From Zhongshania aliphaticivorans (GTDB lineage Bacteria > Pseudomonadota > Gammaproteobacteria > Pseudomonadales > Spongiibacteraceae), in assembly GCF_902705855.1 (NCBI RefSeq), contig NZ_CACSIJ010000013.1, positions 211,552 through 258,332 of the forward strand: 46,781 nt of DNA, given 5' to 3'. The notes beneath the pieces are model-generated. The model saw nothing but the letters and a program-made list of their open reading frames with translations. It was not told the DNA's origin and made no database searches. Numbering within the stretch: the first letter of the stretch is position 1; each line of letters starts with the position of its first letter. Of the stretch, positions 17,292 to 25,321 are shown one piece after another. The translations under genes were made by a program, and so were the position numbers.

Positions 17292-17758
17292 TACTCCAGT
17301 CTATTTACTCGACGGCTCATCGCACCTGCGTCGAGATCGTCGAGATTGGATTGGGTGAGGCCATGTACGAGCACCTCGTTGTCTGAAAGCTCTACCGCAA
17401 TAGTTCCAGGGGTGAGGTTGATTGAGTTGGCGTAGATAACCCGACCGATATCGGTTTTCTGACTCACCGGAAAACGCCGCATTCCAGGGCTAATTGTGCT
17501 GTTGCCAGACCAAATACGTTTGGCCACATCTATGTTGCTGACAATGATTTGTGCCGTTAACCAAGCATAATATCGAGGGAGATGACGAGTTAAGTGGATG
17601 GGCTGGGATTCATGATCTACGACGTCCATTCGGTGACTGATCCATACAACTAGTGCAACCGATGCAGCGCCAAAGCCTAGCAATAGGCCAGAATAGTGCC
17701 CCGAGTTGGCTAACCAAATAATGGCTAAAAGGGCAGAAATACTAAAAGTGTGCTTCAT
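17291..17758 (-). CDS. mrpE: Mrp/Mnh antiporter subunit E
   Basis: 155 aa, first gene of the operon. Two N-terminal hydrophobic segments precede the MnhE-type soluble part: RYYAWLTAQIIVSNIDVAKRIW, then the motif YANSINLTPGTIAVELSDNEVLVHGL. Gene order E-F-G-(A'/B)-C-D-D'-small-D'' differs from the usual A-B-C-D-E-F-G and starts with E, as in some proteobacterial Mrp variants. Confidence 0.9.
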   Translation of the reverse strand: MKHTFSISALLAIIWLANSGHYSGLLLGFGAASVALVVWISHRMDVVDHESQPIHLTRHLPRYYAWLTAQIIVSNIDVAKRIWSGNSTISPGMRRFPVSQKTDIGRVIYANSINLTPGTIAVELSDNEVLVHGLTQSNLDDLDAGAMSRRVNRLE

Positions 17759-17844
17759 AAGTTTCTCTGCTAGGTTTGCTGTAATTTGCTATGCATACTT
17801 GTTGGCGTCGATAACACACTCACGCTACTGAAGGCGGCCCACTA

Positions 17845-18276
17845 TCAGCATTGATAATGTGCTTTTAGAACCTGCTTCATCAGGGCGCTTGCCAATTGAT
17901 CTTTCTTTGTAACGCTGGCATTGGCAATTTGACCGGCAAGTTGCTCAATACTGGTATTGGCGGGGAGGCAATAACGTGCACCTTTTAATGAGTCGATTTC
18001 AATACTCCCACCAGGGGCTCGGGTTCTGATAGCACGCTGCGTGAAGTCAGATTGCTCGTCATTGGCTAACACTATTTGGCTGCTGCCTGACACAAAGCCC
18101 TGCAGATAGGCACTGCAAATTGTGGCGTCTCTATTTGCGGTTTCTGTAATATATTCGACACAACTACGTTGCAGTTTATTGGTGTTTAGTGTTTCCACGG
18201 CAACGGCTGTGGTGCTGCCCAAAAATCCGCAACAGACTGCCAGAGTTAGCTTAAAGTACCGTTTATAAACAAGCAT
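17845..18276 (-). CDS. Rap1a/Tai-family periplasmic protein
   Basis: 143 aa with a signal peptide (hydrophobic stretch ending near TAVAVE). The mature part carries the Rap1a/Tai pattern: SCVEYITETANRDATICSAYLQGFVSG, then ARYCLPANTSIEQLAGQI, then ASALMKQVLKAHYQC. Four Cys probably form two disulfides. Serratia Rap1a and Tai4 are immunity proteins to type VI effectors, but most members have no known effector. No type VI gene or toxin lies nearby, so the immunity role should not be assumed. Confidence 0.75.
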   Translation of the reverse strand: MLVYKRYFKLTLAVCCGFLGSTTAVAVETLNTNKLQRSCVEYITETANRDATICSAYLQGFVSGSSQIVLANDEQSDFTQRAIRTRAPGGSIEIDSLKGARYCLPANTSIEQLAGQIANASVTKKDQLASALMKQVLKAHYQC

Positions 18277-18629
18277 TTGCCCTCTCCATTTATCTGTATT
18301 ATTGGGCTTACTTTCGCATCTAAAGTGTGAAAAGTGTTGTCAGAAATGTAAAAAAGTGTGTCAGTCATGTGTTGATTTATCAGGTTATTAAATTAATTCT
18401 TGCCAAGCTGTCGCAATGTTCGCGAGAGTGTGACAAGAATTTACATTCTGATTTTGTGCTGCGTGAAACTTCTGCTGTTCTGAATGAATTGCGCTGTTAT
18501 AGTTTGGTGGCGCTGAAATGCTGCAATGTGACGTGGGAGTCTTTAATTGAGACGTGTGAGCTCGGTCATTAGTGGTTTTAAGGAAGCGCGCGTGGACTTC
18601 GAATCGTATAGAAATTGGTGGTAAACATA
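18277..18629. other. Intergenic, divergent promoter region
   Basis: No gene is seen. It separates the minus-strand Rap1a-like gene from the plus-strand two-component pair, so it must carry two divergent promoters. Local GTGT-rich sequence at 18326-18375 (GTGTGAAAAGTGTTGTCAG and following) is mildly repetitive but has no operator symmetry that I can defend. Confidence 0.5.
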
Positions 18630-19349
18630 ATGGTAATAGACGCAAGGCTATGTATTCTTGTTGTCGACGATAACGAAGATATATTGCAGTTGGTGTCTGA
18701 ACTGTTGACGGCAGAGGGCTATCAGAGTTTGTCCGCCGCAAACGGCGAAGAGATGTACGCGGCACTCACTCAGCAACGGCCAGATTTGATTTTGTTAGAT
18801 GTGATGCTGCCCGGACGCGATGGCTTTGAGTTGTGTCGCCAGCTTCGTGCAGATCCCGAAAGCCCGCCGGTTATTATGCTTAGCGCCAAAGATCAGGAAA
18901 TAGATCGGGTGGTGGGGCTAGAGTTAGGTGCGGATGACTACATTGTTAAGCCGTTTGGGCGGCGGGAGCTGATTGCTCGCATAAAAGCCGTTTTACGTCG
19001 TAGTGGAAATGTTGCGGGACGGCGAGCTCAAGGAGTTTACTGTTTTGACGGGTGGCGATTCAAACCGGCGAGAATGGAGCTTATCGACAGTAATTCTACT
19101 GTTATTCCTCTGTCTACTAGCGAGTCTGATTTATTGTTGGTTTTTGTACAAAACCCTCAAATTCCAATGTCGAGAGATCGTCTGTTGGCTATGACGAAGG
19201 GCCGCAATAGCGCTGCTTTTGATCGAAGTATCGATTCTCATATTAGTCGTTTGCGGCGCAAACTAGGAGATAGTGCCAAGGCCCCAGAAATCATTAAGAC
19301 TGCATGGGGTGCCGGTTACCAGTTTACATGTGCCGTCGATCTGATATGA
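18630..19349 (+). CDS. OmpR-family response regulator
   Basis: 239 aa. The receiver domain has the acidic pair D13-D14 in VVDDNED, the phospho-acceptor D57 in LILLDVMLPGRDGF, and the switch Lys in DDYIVKPFGRREL. The C-terminal winged-helix DNA-binding domain spans about residues 135-235 and ends with the ...SHISRLRRKLGDSAKAPEIIKTAWGAGYQF pattern typical of OmpR. The start at 18630 is chosen over an in-frame TTG 15 nt upstream because GGTGG lies 8 nt before it. The stop overlaps the histidine kinase start (ATGA), so the pair is co-translated. Confidence 0.9.
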   Translation: MVIDARLCILVVDDNEDILQLVSELLTAEGYQSLSAANGEEMYAALTQQRPDLILLDVMLPGRDGFELCRQLRADPESPPVIMLSAKDQEIDRVVGLELGADDYIVKPFGRRELIARIKAVLRRSGNVAGRRAQGVYCFDGWRFKPARMELIDSNSTVIPLSTSESDLLLVFVQNPQIPMSRDRLLAMTKGRNSAAFDRSIDSHISRLRRKLGDSAKAPEIIKTAWGAGYQFTCAVDLI

Positions 19350-20701
19350 AACGAATGCTGCCAGATACCTTGAAGGCAAGAGCCATACTGTTGCTTACTT
19401 TAGTTTTTATTGTCTCTCACACCCTGAGCTTAATGATTTATAAAGCAAACCGTGATCAGAGTGTTCTTCTTATTGAAGCCTCTGATTTGGCTGAAAGAAT
19501 CATTGGTATTGTTGATTTGGCTTATAAATTTCCCGCCGACCAGCGCGAGAAAATTTTGAGCGCGGCGCAAACACAATTCTTAACTAGCTATCCTGACTTG
19601 GTGCCTTTAGATGTGGTCGCGTGCCAGGATGGCGATGTTTTGGCAGAGATATCGCAGCGTATTCTTGATCTTTTTCAGCAGCGTCCGGCTTACCAAATCG
19701 ATGTTTGCGTTCGTCGTTTTGGCGGTTTTCAACGACTTCTTGATCAGCGCTCAGATAACAGTGTGGATATGCTGGTCAATATTCACTTTCCAGATGATGA
19801 GACTGCCTCTTTCCATGCGGAGCTACCTGAGGCCAGTTCTCTGCTTTATGAGGCCGCCACACTTTACCTATTGGCCGTTATCACTATGGCGTTACTCATT
19901 GCTTGGTATCTCATTACTAAACTGATTTCACCCATTGATAAATTAGCAAAAGCTGCGGAACAAATTGGGGTTAATCTCGACGTTAAAGCTCTTGATGAAA
20001 TAGGGCCGAAGGAGGCTCGTGTTGCTGCCCGTGCATTTAATGAAATGCAGGCGCGATTACAGCGCTTATTGCATGGTCAAACGGAAATGTTTGCAGCGAT
20101 TTCCCATGACTTAAAATCGGCTGTAACTCGCCTACAATTACGCTGTGATCTTTTAACTGATCAAAAAGAGCGAGAGGGCTTGCAACGAGTCGTGCAGGAT
20201 ATGCGAGCTATGATTGCGTCTATTATTGATTTTGTCCGCGGTGATGGTTCAGATGAACCGCTGCGACGAATTAGTATCGGCGATCTGCTCGAAAGCCTGT
20301 GTGAAGATTTAATTGAAGAAGCTTTACCCATTGAATACCAGGTTGATCAAACGGCGTATGTGCAGGCGCGACCCGCGCAATTGCGGCGCGCCATACAAAA
20401 TTTAATTGATAATGCTTGCAAGCACGCTGAAGGTGCATTTGTTCATTTGCAGGTAGAGGAGTCAGGGGTATTAATTAATGTGGATGATAACGGGCCCGGT
20501 ATCCCAGATGGTCAGTTAGAGGCGGTTATTCGGCCATTCGTGACGGTTGATCAGTCACGTAGCCATTCAGGAGGTGGGATGGGGCTTGGATTAGCAATCA
20601 CGCAAAAAATCATTCTCAGTCATGGCGGTACACTTACCTTGAGTAATATACCTAATGGAGGTCTACGCGCGCAGCTGTGGTGCCCCTTTGGGTCTTTTTA
20701 A
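19346..20701 (+). CDS. EnvZ-type sensor histidine kinase
   Basis: 451 aa. Two membrane helices (about residues 11-27 and 172-192) flank a ~140-residue periplasmic sensor domain. HAMP follows (SPIDKLAKAAEQIG...), then the dimerisation H-box with H254 in FAAISHDLKSAVTRLQLR, and the ATPase domain with N-box LIDNACKHA, G1 DDNGPGIP and G2 GGGMGLGLAI. The H-box lacks the usual proline (SHDLRTPL becomes SHDLKSAV), which can affect phosphatase activity or dynamics. It is the cognate kinase of the regulator at 18630 (4-nt overlap). The stimulus is unknown. Confidence 0.9.
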   Translation: MKRMLPDTLKARAILLLTLVFIVSHTLSLMIYKANRDQSVLLIEASDLAERIIGIVDLAYKFPADQREKILSAAQTQFLTSYPDLVPLDVVACQDGDVLAEISQRILDLFQQRPAYQIDVCVRRFGGFQRLLDQRSDNSVDMLVNIHFPDDETASFHAELPEASSLLYEAATLYLLAVITMALLIAWYLITKLISPIDKLAKAAEQIGVNLDVKALDEIGPKEARVAARAFNEMQARLQRLLHGQTEMFAAISHDLKSAVTRLQLRCDLLTDQKEREGLQRVVQDMRAMIASIIDFVRGDGSDEPLRRISIGDLLESLCEDLIEEALPIEYQVDQTAYVQARPAQLRRAIQNLIDNACKHAEGAFVHLQVEESGVLINVDDNGPGIPDGQLEAVIRPFVTVDQSRSHSGGGMGLGLAITQKIILSHGGTLTLSNIPNGGLRAQLWCPFGSF

Positions 20702-20806
20702 AAAGCCACTTCAATGAAATTCAGTTTTTCAGGTCTTTGTTTGAATATTTGCCATGCTTTGTTTATAGAATTTAGTTGCTGGTTTACGTGCGGACATTTT
20801 TAAGAG

Positions 20807-20834
20807 CTTGGGGCTGATAGTTGTCAGCCCCAAG
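20807..20834. terminator. Bidirectional hairpin terminator
   Basis: CTTGGGGCTGA and TCAGCCCCAAG form an 11-bp stem with a 6-nt loop between two convergent genes. On the minus strand it follows the thiolase and is succeeded by CTCTTAAAAATG. On the plus strand it follows the kinase. Probably shared by both. Confidence 0.7.
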
Positions 20835-20849
20835 TTGAATAATTGGCGG

Positions 20850-22037
20850 CTATTTTTTCAGAATTACCGAGGAACCGTGACCAAACAGGCCTTGGTTGGC
20901 GGTAATGCCTACCTTTGCATTCGCTATTTGGCGCTCACCCGCTTGGCCGCGCAACTGCCACGTTAACTCGCAGACCTGCGCTATAGCCTGTGCCGGCACG
21001 GCTTCGCCAAAGCAAGCTAGGCCACCGGAGGTGTTTACCGGCAGGCGGCCGCCAAGTTTGGTGGCGCCTTCACGAACCATTTGAGCTGCTTCGCCGCGTG
21101 GGCACAGCATGAGGTCTTCATACCAATCTAGCTCCAGTGCCGATGACAGGTCGTAAACCTCGGCGAGACTAACGTCCTCTGGTCCAATACCGGCTTGTTC
21201 ATAGGCTTTTTTCGGTAGTGCTGCGCGAAAGCTGTGGGCCTCAACGCCTGCAGCGGCGGCCGAGTCAGTGGCGATGTCTGGCATTTCAACGACGGCACTG
21301 GCGAAGGTGGGGGTTACCGTTGAAACCGCCGCGACCTTCACCGCATTGGCTTTACCGATACGCTTTGCGTATTCCATGCTAGACACAATCATTGCCGCGC
21401 CACCGTCGGAGGTTGCGCAAATTTGTAATAGGCGCAGTGGATCGGCGACCATGGCAGAATTTAAAATTTCTTCCATGGTGAATTTCTTTTTATAGCGGGC
21501 ATTGGGATTGGTAAATCCGTTTTCGCTATTTTTAATTTTTACCAAACCAAAATCTTCTTCGGTGTCGCCATATAAATCCATGCGGCGACGGGCATACAGT
21601 GCAAAATAAGTGGGGTTGGTGATGCCTAGATAGAAGCGCAGCCAATCTGGATCTTCTGGGCGGAAGCCCTTGGCGGGGGCTAAAAATCCCTTGGGCGTCG
21701 TGTCGGCGCCAACAACCAAGGCCACTTCACATTCACCGGCTAAGATCTTTGCTCGTGCTGCCGCTAGAGCTTGTGATCCTGAGGCGCAGGCGGCGTAAGA
21801 GGTGTTAACTTGCGCGCCTTGCCAGCCCAAGGCTTGAGCGATGGTGGCACCCGCCACGTAACCGGGGTAGCCGCAGCGCATGGTAGCCGCGCCAGAGACA
21901 AATTGTACGTCTTGCCATGGAATACCCGCGTCTTTGAGTGCTTCTCGCGCCGCGTAAACGCCGTACTCGCTAAAATTGCGGCCCCATTTCCCCCAAGGAT
22001 GCATGCCGACGCCCAATACTGCAATATCCTGACTCAT
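20850..22037 (-). CDS. Thiolase-like lipid-transfer protein
   Basis: 395 aa, thiolase superfamily of the SCP-x/Ltp type. The nucleophile-type Cys C84 is in NTSYAACASGSQAL. The second active-site loop reads VNTSGGLACFGEAVPAQA, so the usual His of the GHP loop is replaced by Glu, unlike ordinary acetyltransferases. Ltp2-like family members with a DUF35 partner act as retro-aldolases in steroid side-chain removal. The start is the ATG at 22037, overlapping the DUF35 stop (ATGA); an upstream frame extension lies inside DUF35. Cytoplasmic. The pairing with DUF35 suggests a two-subunit complex. Confidence 0.85.
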   Translation of the reverse strand: MSQDIAVLGVGMHPWGKWGRNFSEYGVYAAREALKDAGIPWQDVQFVSGAATMRCGYPGYVAGATIAQALGWQGAQVNTSYAACASGSQALAAARAKILAGECEVALVVGADTTPKGFLAPAKGFRPEDPDWLRFYLGITNPTYFALYARRRMDLYGDTEEDFGLVKIKNSENGFTNPNARYKKKFTMEEILNSAMVADPLRLLQICATSDGGAAMIVSSMEYAKRIGKANAVKVAAVSTVTPTFASAVVEMPDIATDSAAAAGVEAHSFRAALPKKAYEQAGIGPEDVSLAEVYDLSSALELDWYEDLMLCPRGEAAQMVREGATKLGGRLPVNTSGGLACFGEAVPAQAIAQVCELTWQLRGQAGERQIANAKVGITANQGLFGHGSSVILKK

Positions 22038-22483
22038 GCTGATTCTCCCTGAGCAATGGGTTGCCATTTCCAAGTGACTTTTATGGCATCGTCGTCTTCG
22101 TGCAGGGTTTCTAGCACGAGCGTGGCGGTTTTCCCCACTTTCATCTGATCAACATCCACGCCTTTTACAACTTGTCCGAGAATGATCATCTGCTCCTTTT
22201 CTAATTCCACTGCCGCAATGGCATAAGGTACAAAGGGTTCGTCGGCCACAAAGGGCTCTGGTGGCTTATAGCAGGCATTGGTGTAAGACCAGATTTTTCC
22301 TTGGCGGCTAAGTTCTACTTCATTAAACGTAGTGCTGTCACACGCGGGGTTTTTGCAGAAGCTAAGTGTTTTAGGAAAGTAGTAAGTCCCGCATTTCTCG
22401 CAGCAGGCGCCGATGAGATGCGGGGTATCCGTGTCGAGTGTGAACCAGCCTTCTATGGCGGCTTGCACGGGCTTGTTGTTCAT
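22034..22483 (-). CDS. DUF35 OB-fold zinc-ribbon protein
   Basis: 149 aa. A rubredoxin-like zinc ribbon (C28-x2-C31 and C43-x4-C48) precedes an OB-fold of about 90 residues with KIWSYTNACYKPPEPF and a TWKWQP end. This is the DUF35 family, which forms complexes with thiolase-like proteins (ChsH2/Ltp2, PhlB/PhlC). No MaoC-like hydratase is fused to it, unlike mycobacterial ChsH2. Its stop overlaps the thiolase start. Confidence 0.85.
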   Translation of the reverse strand: MNNKPVQAAIEGWFTLDTDTPHLIGACCEKCGTYYFPKTLSFCKNPACDSTTFNEVELSRQGKIWSYTNACYKPPEPFVADEPFVPYAIAAVELEKEQMIILGQVVKGVDVDQMKVGKTATLVLETLHEDDDAIKVTWKWQPIAQGESA

Positions 22484-22611
22484 TGTGAATCTCCACCGAA
22501 TGGACGGGCGACGCCGAAATTAGTTAAATCTTATGGGGCGAATCGCTCTTATATAAGGGCTAAATCATCGCAAGATCAGCTACTTACTACTATCGTCTGA
22601 ATGGCTGATAA

Positions 22612-22627
22612 GTGCTGGCGACAGCAC
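22612..22627. other. Small hairpin in divergent promoter region
   Basis: GTGCTG-GCGA-CAGCAC, a 6-bp stem with a GNRA tetraloop, between the divergent DUF35 and acyl-CoA dehydrogenase genes. Significance unknown. Confidence 0.35.
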
Positions 22628-22651
22628 CTAGCGAGTGACGTGAAACCCTGA

Positions 22652-22699
22652 TTGCAATTGTCACTGGGGTGAGTGAATTTGCAATTGTTGTCACAGGGT
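22652..22699. promoter_or_regulatory. Direct repeat TTGCAATTG, possible operator
   Basis: TTGCAATTG occurs at 22652-22660 and again at 22679-22687 (27-bp spacing). Each copy is followed by TCAC-N-GGG, so the repeat extends to a longer imperfect unit. The core TGCAATTG is nearly palindromic. It lies about 60 bp before the plus-strand start at 22761, a plausible place for a repressor of the divergent unit. It does not match the KstR motif known for steroid genes. Confidence 0.45.
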
Positions 22700-22760
22700 C
22701 AAAGCCTATGATTAGCATTAGCAAAACCCATTATTTAGACCACGACCTTAGGGGATGGCA

Positions 22761-23948
22761 ATGAAAGTTGAGTTTACCGCGGCGCAAGATGCCCTGCGCA
22801 AAGAACTGCGGACCTATTTTGAAAATCTGATGACCCCAGATTTGAAAGCCGAGTGCGACGAAGCGATGGGCGAGGGTGGTGGTCCACTCTGGCGAGAAGC
22901 CCTAAAAAAGATGGGTAAAGACGGCTGGATAGGCGTGGGATGGCCAAAAGAACTGGGGGGGCGTGGTATGAGTCCCATCGAACAATTCATTTTTGTTGAA
23001 GAGGTGATGCGAGCCGGTTACCCATTTCCTTTTCTTACCACCGAATCTGTCGGCCCGCAGTTGGCTGAACACGGCAATGAGCGCCAGAAGCGGGAGATCG
23101 TCCCCAAGATACTTGCCGGCGAATGTTTAATTGCCATCGGTTATTCCGAGCCCGGTGCAGGTACCGATCTTGCCAGCTTAAAAACCACCGCAGTGAAGGA
23201 TGGCGACGGCTGGCTAATTAACGGCCAGAAAATGTGGACCAGTCTCGCGCATTTTTGTGACTACGTGTGGCTGGCCTGTCGCACAGATCCTGAGGCCGCA
23301 AAACCCCATAAAGGTATTTCTATGTTTATGGTGCCGACTAGCGATCCGGGTTGGAGCTGTAGTCCCGTACATACCTTGGGTGAAGTGCGAACCAATGCGA
23401 CTTTTTACGACAATATTCGCGTCGCCGACGATGCCATGGTCGGCGAATTACACGGCGGTTGGAAGCTCATTACCAGCCAGTTAAACCGCGAACGTTTGAG
23501 CTTGGTCAACTTCGGCCCTACTGCGGAGATGTTCAACAATGTGGTGCGCTGGGCGCAGAAACTAGATTTGCCCGACGGCGGGAAATTAATCGACGAAGCG
23601 TGGGTGCAAATCAATCTTGCCAAGGTGCGCGCCGGTGTCGAGGCCCTAAAGCTGGTTTGTTACAAGCAAGCGTGGGCAATGACCGAGGGCAATCTTGAAA
23701 TGGCCGACGCCTCTGCAGCAAAAGTATATGGCTCGGAGTTTTTTATTGAAGTGTATCGCCTCTTGGGTGAGGTGATTGGCGAGGCATCTTTAATTAGTCG
23801 GAGAACCGAGGGCGCGAACCCTATTGCCTCGCGTATCGAACGCCTATACCGCACCGCATCCATTATTACCTTTGGTGGCGGCACCAATGAAATACAGCGC
23901 GATATTATTTCTGCTGCGGGCCTGTGGATGCCCCGTGCATCACGCTAA
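22761..23948 (+). CDS. Acyl-CoA dehydrogenase, FadE type (pair partner 1)
   Basis: 395 aa, ACAD fold with GYSEPGAGTDLASLKT (FAD/substrate loop), the WTSLAHFCDYVWLACRT strand, and C-terminal FGGGTNEIQRDII. The position of the canonical catalytic Glu (YEGT) is occupied by Gly in FGGGT, so the base must come from another position or from the partner subunit. Start: AGGGGATGGCA precedes the ATG at 22761; the ATG at 22755 is too close to the ribosome site. It is followed by a second ACAD gene after 30 nt. Pairs of this kind (such as mycobacterial FadE28/FadE29) form alpha2beta2 enzymes that oxidise steroid side chains. Confidence 0.85.
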   Translation: MKVEFTAAQDALRKELRTYFENLMTPDLKAECDEAMGEGGGPLWREALKKMGKDGWIGVGWPKELGGRGMSPIEQFIFVEEVMRAGYPFPFLTTESVGPQLAEHGNERQKREIVPKILAGECLIAIGYSEPGAGTDLASLKTTAVKDGDGWLINGQKMWTSLAHFCDYVWLACRTDPEAAKPHKGISMFMVPTSDPGWSCSPVHTLGEVRTNATFYDNIRVADDAMVGELHGGWKLITSQLNRERLSLVNFGPTAEMFNNVVRWAQKLDLPDGGKLIDEAWVQINLAKVRAGVEALKLVCYKQAWAMTEGNLEMADASAAKVYGSEFFIEVYRLLGEVIGEASLISRRTEGANPIASRIERLYRTASIITFGGGTNEIQRDIISAAGLWMPRASR

Positions 23949-23978
23949 ATCTGCCATTACGAATTAGAGGATTAGATC

Positions 23979-25115
23979 ATGGATTTTGGATTTTCTGAGC
24001 AGCAGCGCGATGTGCAGAATTTGGCGCGGCAGATTTTGAGCGACAATGTTACTGCAGAAAAACTTAGCCAGTATGACGATTACAAAGCTGAGCGCTTTGA
24101 TCGGGAACTGTGGCAAAAACTTGCTGATGCAGGCTTGTTGGGTGTGGCCATTGATGAAGAATTTGGCGGTATGGGGTTTGGGTTTTTTGAGCTTGGACTG
24201 TTGGTAGAGGAAGCGGGGCGAACCATCGCGCCGCTGCCTTTGATATCTCATCTCATTTCTGCGGCGTTGCCTATTCAGCAATTTGCTAGTCAGACGCAAA
24301 AGCAGGTGTGGCTGCCGAAAGTCGCCAGCGGTGAGATTTTGCTGACAGCGGCATTAAGTGAAGCCTATAACGATGACCCCGCGCAACCATATCTAACATT
24401 GGCAAAGGCGGATGGCAGCGATCTACTGCTTAGCGGAGAGAAAACCAATGTGCCCTTTGCGCACATTGCCGATCGAATATTATTGGCGGCAAAAACCAGC
24501 GATGGTGTTGCTGTGGTATTACTTGATCCTAAAGCAGATGGCGTTAGTCTTAGCGCTCAGCAGGTCACAACCTATGAGCCGCAGTATGTGGTGAGCTTAA
24601 ACAATGTACGCATTGGGGCGGGCGATATTTTGGCAAGCGGCACTGAGGGGCAGGCGTTGATGCAATGGATTGCCGAGCGCACTACCGTCGCATTGTGCGC
24701 GCATCAGTTGGGCACGAGTGATAAGGCCATGCGGATGTCGGCGTCTTACACCGCGGAGCGTAAACAATTTGGGGTGTTAATATCGACTTTTCAGGCCGTC
24801 GGGCATCGCGCCGCCAATTGTTTTATCGATGTTGAATGCCTGCGCTTGAATACTTATCAAGCGATTAGCCGCTTAGATGGTGGTTTAGATGCCACCAATG
24901 AAGTGCAGATCGCCAAGATTTGGGCCGGTGATGTGGGGCACCGTGTGAGTTACGCGGCCCAGCATTTGCACGGCGGCACCGGCATCGATCGCGATTACCC
25001 GCTGTGGCGCTACTGCACCTGGCTGCGTCACAACGAAATGGCCTTGGGTAGCTCTGCAAAGACCTTGGCCAAGCTGGGTAAACGCATTGCAGCCGGCGAG
25101 GCGTTTTGTAGTTAG
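23979..25115 (+). CDS. Acyl-CoA dehydrogenase, FadE type (pair partner 2)
   Basis: 378 aa, divergent ACAD. N-terminal MDFGFSEQQRDVQNLARQIL and the C-terminal SYTAERKQFGVLISTFQAV and HLHGGTGIDRDYPLWRY segments are recognisable, but the middle is weakly conserved (the SEPGAG motif is lost: LSEAYNDDP). It is 30 nt downstream of the first ACAD, so is probably the second subunit of a heteromeric dehydrogenase. Ends with a strong terminator. Confidence 0.8.
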   Translation: MDFGFSEQQRDVQNLARQILSDNVTAEKLSQYDDYKAERFDRELWQKLADAGLLGVAIDEEFGGMGFGFFELGLLVEEAGRTIAPLPLISHLISAALPIQQFASQTQKQVWLPKVASGEILLTAALSEAYNDDPAQPYLTLAKADGSDLLLSGEKTNVPFAHIADRILLAAKTSDGVAVVLLDPKADGVSLSAQQVTTYEPQYVVSLNNVRIGAGDILASGTEGQALMQWIAERTTVALCAHQLGTSDKAMRMSASYTAERKQFGVLISTFQAVGHRAANCFIDVECLRLNTYQAISRLDGGLDATNEVQIAKIWAGDVGHRVSYAAQHLHGGTGIDRDYPLWRYCTWLRHNEMALGSSAKTLAKLGKRIAAGEAFCS

Positions 25116-25138
25116 CGAAGAAAAATACCTAGATATGA

Positions 25139-25161
25139 AGCCGCCTCCGGGCGGCTTTTTT
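25139..25161 (+). terminator. Rho-independent terminator
   Basis: AGCCGCC-TCCG-GGCGGCT stem followed by a T-run, ending the two-gene dehydrogenase operon. Confidence 0.9.
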
Positions 25162-25321
25162 GTTGTGGCTATTTGAGTGACAGAACACTAAAGCTATCTA
25201 TACTAAATATCATGAAGTCGGATCTACTTAACAAGCATAGATAATGGGTGTTAGCATCGCGCTTATAAAACGTGGGCAGCACTAGCTTAGCTCGGACTAA
25301 AATAAAAATAGGATAAGAGCA

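Noticed and set aside
17845-18276. Type VI immunity function
   Set aside because: Only family-level resemblance; no effector, VgrG or Hcp in the window.
10248-20834. Common repeat family from the two GGGGCTGA hairpins (10248, 20807)
   Set aside because: Shared core is only 8 bp with different loops and flanks; both fit terminator positions.
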